Shown here: positions 8,653 to 14,625 of the stretch, one piece after another
Layout: the number at the start of each line of letters is the position of its first letter
Position numbering within the stretch: position 1 is the first letter of the stretch
Origin: Bacteroidales bacterium UBA2716
Lineage (GTDB): Bacteria; Bacteroidota; Bacteroidia; Bacteroidales; UBA932
DNA: 26,627 nucleotides
Direction: 5' to 3'
Assembly (NCBI GenBank): GCA_002354005.1
Contig: DEKS01000016.1
Location: 1-26,627, forward strand
Translations under genes and position numbers: made by a program
Notes under the pieces: model-generated
Database searches by the model: none
The model's input: only the letters and a program-made list of their open reading frames with translations
What the model was told of the DNA's origin: nothing

Positions 8653-9489
8653 CTAATGAAACAGGAAACTGAAAAAGCCTTTTTTCTCCTGGAAGGTGGA
8701 ATTGGCCGTGGTAAAGACGAGGGATGCACTCAGGTTGTCATGATGGCTGCCCTGTTTTTTGCCTTCCCCATTGACGAACATGGCCAGGCTCTCCGTTATC
8801 ACCTTGGGATGCTGATGCTGAGCAACGCGGCGGATAAGTTCCTTTTCCGGCATGGTGCCCCATATGCCGTCGGTGCATTGGAAAAAACGGTCGCCTTTCT
8901 TATAGGACAAGTCCTGGGCATCCACATCCAGTTCTTCTTTCAAGCCCACGGCCCGCAGAATCACATTGGACTGGGCCGACAGACGCGCCTGTTCCTCGGT
9001 AATCACCTTTTTCTTCACCAGTTCGAATACCATGGAATGGTCGAAGGTGCGGAAAACCTTCTTCCGCCCCCTCAACTGATAAATCCGGCTGTCTCCCACA
9101 TGGGCGACGGTGGCCTTTGTCTCATTGAGCAGGAGCGCCGTCACCGTGGTTCCCATCCCTTGCAATTCAGGATGTTCCACCGTATAATCCAGCAATTGCT
9201 TATTGGCAAACTGGATGGCTTTGATGAGGGTGAGACGGTTGTCATCGGCAATGTCATCCTCACTGGTAGGGCGTGACACAAATTCGGTAATGGCCTGAAC
9301 GGCCATGCGGGACGCCGTAGCGCCTCCGGCCATTCCACCCATTCCGTCACAGACAAGCACAAGCAGTCCGCGGTCTGTCTGGGTAATGCCGCAGGAATCC
9401 TGGTTTTCATCGCGTCCGCCGATGCAACTGACTAGGTTATTGGGAAAAAGCTCGTTCTCCAGGGAGTAACTTTCTATTTCGCTGGTCAT
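8653..9489 (-). CDS. PP2C-family protein Ser/Thr phosphatase
   Basis: A 278-residue PPM/PP2C phosphatase. Conserved motifs are in order: RDENQDS (residues 26-32), VCDGMGGMAGG (46-56), a GTTVTALLL block (113-121), AHVGDSRIYQLR (129-140), CTDGIW (205-210) and the final metal ligand in HHDNLSA (249-255). The metal-binding Asp residues are all present, so it should be an active Mn/Mg-dependent enzyme. It has no transmembrane segment and is presumably cytoplasmic, reversing the phosphorylation made by the two kinases encoded immediately upstream. It starts 10 bp after the tail-anchored kinase and ends 18 bp before the FHA-coiled-coil gene. Kinase plus PP2C plus FHA is the usual trio of eukaryotic-like bacterial signalling. 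Confidence 0.95.
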   Translation of the reverse strand: MTSEIESYSLENELFPNNLVSCIGGRDENQDSCGITQTDRGLLVLVCDGMGGMAGGATASRMAVQAITEFVSRPTSEDDIADDNRLTLIKAIQFANKQLLDYTVEHPELQGMGTTVTALLLNETKATVAHVGDSRIYQLRGRKKVFRTFDHSMVFELVKKKVITEEQARLSAQSNVILRAVGLKEELDVDAQDLSYKKGDRFFQCTDGIWGTMPEKELIRRVAQHQHPKVITESLAMFVNGEGKKQGSHHDNLSASLVFTTANSTFQEKKGFFSFLFH

Positions 9490-9499
9490 GACAAAGGAA

Positions 9500-10480
9500 T
9501 TAAAGAATGATCAGTAAAACAATAGAGAGAATGACGATGAGCGCAGCGCCGCCCACGAGCCACCACCACCAGGGGGTGGCATCCGGCTCCAGCGCCTTGT
9601 CTATAGCGTATTTGAAATCCAGGGCGCTCTGGTACCGGTTTGAGGGGTCTTTATCCGTCGCCTTCCATATTACGGGCAACAGCCTCTTGTACTTTTTGGA
9701 CAGGCCAGAAATGGCGGGGAGCCGCTTGGTCATCTGATTGACCAGAATTTGCGCTTCTGTATCTGCGTCGAAGGGATGATTCCCGTTAAGCAGGACATAC
9801 ATGGTCATGCCCAGGGAATAAATATCGCTGGCCGGAGTAGCCTGCACCTGCATTTTGTCGCGCATAATCTGTTCCGGAGAAGCATACAGCGGAGTTCCCA
9901 CAAACCCGTTGGACGTGTATTTGTTGGCACTGCTTACCCGGGCAATTCCCAGGTCCATCAGGATGGCACGCCGCTGGTTGTCCACCATGATATTGGACGG
10001 TTTTATGTCGCGGTGCACCACGCCCTTGGCATGCAGGTAGTCCAGTGCATTGAGGATTTCTCCCATAAACGTACAGACAAGATCTACCCGCTCATCGCCC
10101 TCGTAGTTGGAAATGTATTTGTCGATATTGACGCCATCCACAAAGTTACTCACCACCCACACGTGCCAATAGCCTTCTTCGTCCTCGTACATGCAGCTGC
10201 CCTGCATCTGAACGATATTGGGATGGTTGTAGGCCAATGACGCCTCCAGGCGCGAGCGTTCCCGGATAGAGGGCTCGTTGGCATATTTGTCGAACAGCTG
10301 CTTGATAGCCACTTTCTGGTTGGTGTCGTAATTGTAGCCCAGAAAGACTTTGCCCATGGCACCGGCGCCCAACGCTTTTTGGTCGGGATCATAATAGTAC
10401 CATTTCCAGCCTCTGTTGTCTACGGCGATGTAAACGTTGGGGTCGTTGTCAAACACCCTTACGGGGATTTCCTGTTCCAT
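9500..10480 (-). CDS. Tail-anchored Ser/Thr protein kinase
   Basis: I choose ATG 10480 (326 residues), 7 bp after the stop of the upstream kinase; an in-frame ATG at 10549 lies inside that gene and adds no kinase sequence. Kinase motifs: glycine loop GAGAMGKV (38-45), VAIK with Lys 60, catalytic loop HRDIKPSN (156-163), DLG at 176-178 in place of DFG and SPE (191-193) in place of APE. All catalytic residues are present. The protein ends in one hydrophobic helix (about 303-326, starting WWWWLVGG) with almost nothing beyond it, so it is a tail-anchored inner-membrane kinase with no periplasmic sensor. This differs from PknB-type kinases, which carry an external domain. It pairs with the larger kinase encoded just upstream. 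Confidence 0.94.
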   Translation of the reverse strand: MEQEIPVRVFDNDPNVYIAVDNRGWKWYYYDPDQKALGAGAMGKVFLGYNYDTNQKVAIKQLFDKYANEPSIRERSRLEASLAYNHPNIVQMQGSCMYEDEEGYWHVWVVSNFVDGVNIDKYISNYEGDERVDLVCTFMGEILNALDYLHAKGVVHRDIKPSNIMVDNQRRAILMDLGIARVSSANKYTSNGFVGTPLYASPEQIMRDKMQVQATPASDIYSLGMTMYVLLNGNHPFDADTEAQILVNQMTKRLPAISGLSKKYKRLLPVIWKATDKDPSNRYQSALDFKYAIDKALEPDATPWWWWLVGGAALIVILSIVLLIIL

Positions 10481-10487
10481 AATTGTC

Positions 10488-12032
10488 TTATTCGCTTGCC
10501 GCTGCCGGCAAAATGAAATTTTTCGCTGTAGGATAGAGTTCCTGCACACGCGTTTTCACTAGGGAGGGGAACTGCTCCGGAATCCAGTCTACATCCTGCT
10601 CCTGAAGGGCATCCAGTGACATACAGGCCAGCACATAGGCCAGGCGACGGGAAGAGATGGTTCCATACTCTTTCAGGTAAGCGGCTCCTGCCTGCCGCCC
10701 CTTTACCGTGCTCTCCCAGAAGGTTTTGGCAGCCTTGTCCGGAGCCTGCTTTTCATAAATAAGCGACAGGGCGTACAGGACGGCCGGAGAACCGGGCCGG
10801 ATCTGGAGTTGGGCCCAAAGTTCCGGTGCGGAACAGGCTAGTGTTGCCGAAACATCTTCCACTGCACGCGTTTGGGGCTCTTCCTCCACAACCGGCTTGG
10901 GTTTTTCGATGCGGATGGTGTCCTCGCTCAGCAACTTGTCCTTATTCCAGATTTTCTCTACGCGCGTGTATTTGTCTATATTCACCACTTCTTTTCGGAG
11001 TTCCCCGTTTCCTCCGGATTTCCGGCCCAGCAGGATGGCCAGCGCCACAATAGCCACAACACCCGCCCCGGCTCCCACAAAGGGGACCCACTTGGGCGCC
11101 GGTTCCGGACCATCCAGCGCGGCACGCATGGCCGACGCCGAAGCAAAACGCTTGGCCTGCTGCTTTTCCAAAGCCTTTTCTACAATGGCGCGGCACTTCC
11201 TGGAATGGATGGCGGACACATTGGGCTTTTTCTCCAACTGCCCCTTCATGATTTCGAAGCGGTTTCCCTCAAAGGGCAGATGGCCGGTAAGCAGCCGGTA
11301 GAACAGCACACCTATCGAATAAATGTCCGTGGTATAATCCTGAACGGAAACCCTGCCGGAGATAAGCTCCGGAGCGGCATATTCCACCTTTCCCACAAAG
11401 GAGCCTTCATCCGTAGGGGTATCGGCCCCCTTGTTCAGTTCCTCCAGACGGGTGGCGATGCCATAATCGATGAGCTTGATTTTGCCATCGGCGGTTACCA
11501 TAATATTGGAGGGGTCGATATCCCGGTGCAGATAACCGGCATCATGCATCGCCACAATCGCAGACAACACATGCTTGATAATGTACGCGGCCGTCTGTTC
11601 GGGGTTCTTCTTCAGGCGTTCGGCAAGGTCCTTGGCATAATGGATTTCTTCCGAGCGATAGTCCGTGTACCGTCCTTCCAGAATATGGTCCAGCGTTACG
11701 CCGGAGAGGAACTCGCTCACCACGTACAAGCGCTTCTTGACAAATCCGAGGCGACGGTCTTCCAACTCCACATAGCCCATCATTTCCACCAGGTTGTCGT
11801 TGCGCAGCTGGATGGAGGCTTCGCGGTAGGCCTGTTCCACTATTTCCCGCGTACTTTCAGGATCCCCGCCGGTCTGAACCTCCTTGATGGCCACCTCGCG
11901 GAAAGCTCCGGTGTGTTCGTCCACCATCCGTCCACGGTATACGACTCCCATACCGCCTTCCCCTATACGGTCCGAGCGGTCGAACTCATAATAGATATGG
12001 TTCTGGATTTCGTATTCGCCCTGGATTTTCAT
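10488..12032 (-). CDS. Membrane Ser/Thr protein kinase with C-terminal exported helical domain
   Basis: A 514-residue kinase. N-terminal kinase domain, residues about 15-310: glycine loop IGEGGMGVVY (23-32), VAIK with Lys 50, catalytic loop HRDIDPSN (169-176), DYG at 189-191 in place of DFG, and APE (220-222). The catalytic Asp (171) and metal ligands are intact, but the usual Lys two residues after the Asp is Asp 173, a notable change. One transmembrane helix spans about 316-336 (VPFVGAGAGVVAIVALAILL). The remaining ~175 residues should be periplasmic: a charged linker, then helices (AVLYALSLIYEKQAPDKAAK) suggestive of TPR/Sel1-like repeats. It lies between the soluble FHA gene (15 bp gap) and the second kinase (7 bp gap). 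The exported helical part is a plausible sensor. Confidence 0.93.
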   Translation of the reverse strand: MKIQGEYEIQNHIYYEFDRSDRIGEGGMGVVYRGRMVDEHTGAFREVAIKEVQTGGDPESTREIVEQAYREASIQLRNDNLVEMMGYVELEDRRLGFVKKRLYVVSEFLSGVTLDHILEGRYTDYRSEEIHYAKDLAERLKKNPEQTAAYIIKHVLSAIVAMHDAGYLHRDIDPSNIMVTADGKIKLIDYGIATRLEELNKGADTPTDEGSFVGKVEYAAPELISGRVSVQDYTTDIYSIGVLFYRLLTGHLPFEGNRFEIMKGQLEKKPNVSAIHSRKCRAIVEKALEKQQAKRFASASAMRAALDGPEPAPKWVPFVGAGAGVVAIVALAILLGRKSGGNGELRKEVVNIDKYTRVEKIWNKDKLLSEDTIRIEKPKPVVEEEPQTRAVEDVSATLACSAPELWAQLQIRPGSPAVLYALSLIYEKQAPDKAAKTFWESTVKGRQAGAAYLKEYGTISSRRLAYVLACMSLDALQEQDVDWIPEQFPSLVKTRVQELYPTAKNFILPAAASE

Positions 12033-12047
12033 GGCTCAAATAGGTTG

Positions 12048-12677
12048 TTAACGGGGAACGGTGCCTTCACCGGTGTTATCATCGCCATCCATGGAACGGG
12101 TACGGTCCGACCCGCTGCCGGGGACCGGATTGGAGAAACGGGAACGGGTTGCATTCCCGGGACCGGTGAAGATGCGCTGGTCCACCCGGCGGGAGGATTT
12201 TTCTTCCACGGCCACAAAGTTCTCCGGCTGTTTGAGCCCGCAAGAAGCGGCATCGACCAGAATGAACAGGAGTTCATAGGCCTTGCCTATCTTGATGATA
12301 TCCATGTTCTTGCAGCCCACAACATCGAAATGGGCGCTCTTTCCGTTGACTTTTACGCCATGCGTGGAACCATTGTCTTTTATGCCGGCATACACTTCCC
12401 CGTCATCTTCCTGATGAATGATGAGCGTAGCATGTTCCCCGGAAACGGTGCCTTCCGAGAGCACGACATCGCAGGAGGCATCCCGGCCAATGGTATTGGG
12501 CCCAAGATACAGCGGCCAGAACTCTCCAAAGGAGGTACGGGAAACGGAATAGAAGAAACCAAGGACAGGCTTGTCAGGAGTGGACGGAGCATTGGACGCT
12601 CTCCGGGACATAGGGTCATCGGCGGTCTTGGACTGGCTGTTGCCATCCATGCCGGGAACATAAGTTTTGTCTGCCAT
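12048..12677 (-). CDS. Soluble FHA-domain protein, first gene of the signalling operon
   Basis: A 209-residue protein with no signal peptide or membrane segment. A disordered N-terminus (about 1-50, beginning MADKTYVPGMDGNSQSK) precedes an FHA domain at about 57-140 with IGRD (Gly 64, Arg 65), SGEHA (79-83) and DNGSTHGVKVNG (101-112); the usual Asn in the 'NG(T/S)' loop is partly replaced (STHG). A Ser/Arg/Gly-rich tail follows. The free Thr residues in the N-terminal arm could be phosphorylated and bound in cis or trans by FHA, as in actinobacterial GarA/OdhI, but this is analogy only. It is the first gene of the operon; the nearest convincing promoter is about 290 bp upstream at 12965-12996. 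Confidence 0.9.
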   Translation of the reverse strand: MADKTYVPGMDGNSQSKTADDPMSRRASNAPSTPDKPVLGFFYSVSRTSFGEFWPLYLGPNTIGRDASCDVVLSEGTVSGEHATLIIHQEDDGEVYAGIKDNGSTHGVKVNGKSAHFDVVGCKNMDIIKIGKAYELLFILVDAASCGLKQPENFVAVEEKSSRRVDQRIFTGPGNATRSRFSNPVPGSGSDRTRSMDGDDNTGEGTVPR

Positions 12678-12795
12678 AAGAATATATTTTAGTGTTCGCT
12701 TCTTCTTATGGACTTACGCAAAGAAACTCAGTAACAGGGGGATGAAGACGGTCACAAAAAAAGTGGACTTCTTATTGTTACCGGCTTCTTGAGGT

Positions 12796-12904
12796 TTTCG
12801 ACGACCTGTGTGGCACCAATAATAGAATAAAGCCCACTAAGCTACGCATAGCTACGTGAGCGCTGGACTTTATTCTTTGTGCCACTTCCTTAGTTAAGTC
12901 GAAA
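12796..12904 (-). repeat. Long three-tier inverted repeat in the operon leader
   Basis: Outer arms TTTCGAC (12796-12802) and GTCGAAA (12898-12904), middle arms GTGGCAC (12810-12816) and GTGCCAC (12879-12885), and inner arms AGAATAAAG (12824-12832) and CTTTATTCT (12868-12876) nest symmetrically. The apex (CTAAGCTACGCATAGCTACG) can pair further. The whole can fold as one long hairpin in DNA or in the minus-strand transcript. It may be a structured leader RNA, a small RNA or a miniature mobile element. Confidence 0.6.
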
Positions 12905-12964
12905 TTTCAAGTAGCACGAAAAAAGTTTACGCTGCGTATGTCTATTTTGGATATTAATCCGCAA

Positions 12965-12996
12965 CAAATATAGAAAAATATCACAAAAGGACCAAA
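12965..12996 (-). promoter_or_regulatory. Candidate Bacteroidetes-type promoter for the signalling operon
   Basis: On the minus strand there is a -33 TTTG (complement of 12993-12996), a 20-bp spacer and a -7 TATATTTG (complement of 12965-12972), matching the Bacteroidetes TTTG / TAnnTTTG pattern. Transcription would begin near 12959 and give a leader of about 280 nt before the ATG at 12677. I saw no better match closer to the gene. Confidence 0.5.
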
Positions 12997-13015
12997 TTTT
13001 TAGACATTTCTTTCG

Positions 13016-13120
13016 CTGGCCCACAACTAGCTTGTTATGAGCACTTTACGCAAAATCCTCGGCCCCATTTGCGCCGAGGATTTTTAGTATATTGCTGATT
13101 ATCAGTGGCCTATTGACCAG
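13016..13120. repeat. 105-bp palindromic element, copy 1
   Basis: Begins CTGGCCCACAACTAG and ends CCTATTGACCAG, with the central hairpin ATCCTCGGC...GCCGAGGAT at 13055-13082 (loop CCCATTTGC). Exactly the same length and end sequences as the four copies around the RAYT transposase 7-9 kb away. It ends 7 bp beyond the stop codon of the preA-like gene, so it may also act as that gene's transcription terminator. Confidence 0.85.
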
Positions 13121-13127
13121 CCCGGTT

Positions 13128-14570
13128 TTATCGTTTGGGCACCCGCTTGGAGGAGGAGATGGCGCCCACGGGGCAAACCAGGCGGCAGAGGTGGCAACCC
13201 ACGCATTTGGGGCCGATGAGCTGGGGTTTGCGGGTTGCCGCGTCAAAGACCAGGGCCTGGTGACCGCCGTCGGCACAGGAGATGGTGCAGCGGCCGCAAC
13301 CGATGCACTTCTGCGCATCAAATTTGGGATACACCACGGTGTCGCGGTCCAGGTTGGACGGGAGCCGGAACTGCGGCAGGCGTTCGCCCACCAGGTCCGC
13401 CAGATTCTCCACGCCCCGATCGGCCATATAATGCTGCAGGCCCATCGTCAGGTCCTCGATGATACGGTAGCCGTACTGCATCACGGCCGTACACACCTGC
13501 ACGTTCCGGCAGCCAAGCTGAATGAACTCCAGGGCGTCGTGCCAGGTCTGGATGCCGCCCACGCCGCTGTATTGCACCTTTTGCATCAGGGGGTGCAGCG
13601 CCATGGACAGGATATGGCGCAGGGCGACGGGCCTCACGGCCCTGCCGGAATAGCCGGAGCCCGTCTGGCTGCCGTTCACCTCCGAGCCATCACCCATGGT
13701 AACGCTCTTGATGGTATTGATGGCCGATATAGCGTCGGCCCCGGCAAAACAGGCGGCCGTGCCAATGTCCGAAATATGGGTGATGTTGGGCGTCATCTTG
13801 GGAATGACGGGAATGCGGACGCTGCGCTTGACGGCGGCCGTGAAGAAAATCACGAGCTCGGGGTCCTGTCCCACGTCGCTGCCCATGCCAGCCTGCCGCA
13901 TCTGCGGACAGGAGAAATTGAGCTCCACGGCATCGCAGCCCGCGGCCTCCGCCCGCTTGGCAAGTTCCATCCACTCCTCTTCCTCGCGGCCCATGATGGA
14001 GGCAATGACCACCTTGGAAGGATAGTTCTGCTTCAGGCGGCGCAGAATCTCGAAGTCCTCGTCCACGGGGTTCTCGCTGAGCTGCTCCATGTTGCGGAAG
14101 CCGAAGAAGTCTCCGTGCTGGCCGTTGACATGAACGGCGTCGAAGCGGGGCGATACTTCCTTGATTTCCTGCAGGCAGATGGTCTTGTAGAACACCCCGC
14201 CCCAGCCGGCGTCGAAGGCCCGCGCCACCATCTCATAATTGGTGCACACGGCCGACGAGGCCAGAAAGAAAGGATTCTCGCAGCGGATGCCGCAGAAGTC
14301 AATCGCCAGGCTGGGAAGGGGCCCGGAAGGCACCTCCGGAAGCGCCTTTACCAGTTCACGGATACGGATGGGAAAGTCATAATGGATACAGGCCTTCTCC
14401 GCTGCAACGAGTTCCTCCTCCGAGCAATCCTTTACCCATTGGCGTGCAAGGGCTTGGTTACCAAATCGGACGGAGCGGACGGCCCTTGCAGGATCTCCGT
14501 TCTTACAGGCTTTGCTGCAGGGTGCATCGGCGCACAAAAGGCAGCGGGCGGCTTCTTCCAGAATGTTCAT
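13128..14570 (-). CDS. preA: PreA-like dihydropyrimidine dehydrogenase subunit with N-terminal Cys-rich extension
   Basis: A 480-residue flavin/iron-sulfur protein. Residues about 88-400 form the FMN-binding barrel of the dihydropyrimidine dehydrogenase family (FCGIRCENPFFLASSAVC, VIASIMGREEEEW, ELNFSCPQM, MGSDVGQDPELV, GSGYSGRAVRPVALR). The C-terminus has two 4Fe-4S ferredoxin motifs (CIGCGRCTISC and CVGCHLCRLVCP). PreA reduces uracil/thymine to dihydropyrimidines, or runs in reverse, with electrons from the PreT NADH subunit. Here about 85 extra N-terminal residues carry CLLCADAPCSKAC (C10, C13, C18, C22 in spacing), the first cysteine motif normally found in PreT/eukaryotic DPD domain I. 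No preT gene is adjacent. The electron donor is therefore unclear. The family is certain; exact substrate less so. Confidence 0.88.
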   Translation of the reverse strand: MNILEEAARCLLCADAPCSKACKNGDPARAVRSVRFGNQALARQWVKDCSEEELVAAEKACIHYDFPIRIRELVKALPEVPSGPLPSLAIDFCGIRCENPFFLASSAVCTNYEMVARAFDAGWGGVFYKTICLQEIKEVSPRFDAVHVNGQHGDFFGFRNMEQLSENPVDEDFEILRRLKQNYPSKVVIASIMGREEEEWMELAKRAEAAGCDAVELNFSCPQMRQAGMGSDVGQDPELVIFFTAAVKRSVRIPVIPKMTPNITHISDIGTAACFAGADAISAINTIKSVTMGDGSEVNGSQTGSGYSGRAVRPVALRHILSMALHPLMQKVQYSGVGGIQTWHDALEFIQLGCRNVQVCTAVMQYGYRIIEDLTMGLQHYMADRGVENLADLVGERLPQFRLPSNLDRDTVVYPKFDAQKCIGCGRCTISCADGGHQALVFDAATRKPQLIGPKCVGCHLCRLVCPVGAISSSKRVPKR

Positions 14571-14590
14571 ACGACAGATAGTTTAGTACG

Positions 14591-14622
14591 CCAAGGTAGG
14601 GATTTTTTGATGAATTTGCAAA
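14591..14622 (-). promoter_or_regulatory. Candidate promoter for the preA-like gene
   Basis: Minus-strand -33 TTTG (complement of 14619-14622), 20-bp spacer and -7 TACCTTGG (complement of 14591-14598), one mismatch from TAnnTTTG. The predicted start lies about 15 nt before the ATG at 14570 and within the 55-bp gap after the aldehyde dehydrogenase stop, so the two genes are probably transcribed separately. Confidence 0.45.
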
Positions 14623-14625
14623 TGC

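Larger units (their letters stand above)
12678..13015 (-). other. Long untranslated leader/intergenic region of the signalling operon
   Basis: This 338-bp stretch between the first operon gene and the 105-bp palindrome holds no convincing gene. It contains a candidate promoter for the operon at 12965-12996 and a long hairpin at 12796-12904. Read on the minus strand there is a 23-codon reading frame (12778-12849, MRSLVGFILLLVPHRSSKTS...). A second frame without a start codon runs to a hydrophobic end (FFVTVFIPLLLSFFA) near 12714-12775. These frames look like by-products of a conserved noncoding or mobile sequence rather than genes, but I cannot prove that without homologues. Confidence 0.5.

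Noticed and set aside
9527..9551. GAGAATGACGATGAGCGCAG as another copy of the small dispersed repeat
   Set aside because: It matches only part of the consensus, lacks the palindromic ends, and is ordinary coding sequence for the kinase's membrane helix.
591..12677. Identification of the signalling operon as a type VI secretion regulatory cluster or a TerY-type triad
   Set aside because: Kinase, PP2C and FHA genes fit, but no structural secretion genes and no vWA protein are present; five of the eleven genes encode wholly exported envelope proteins instead.
10872..12692. A 606-codon plus-strand open frame opposite the kinase and FHA genes
   Set aside because: It lies wholly antisense to genes with clear kinase and FHA motifs, has no recognisable domain, and fits the GC-rich shadow-frame pattern.
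12778..12849. A 23-codon minus-strand reading frame (MRSLVGFILLLVPHRSSKTS...) in the operon leader
   Set aside because: Its codons run through one arm of the long hairpin, no ribosome-binding context is evident, and the composition is explained by the palindrome; kept only as a note.
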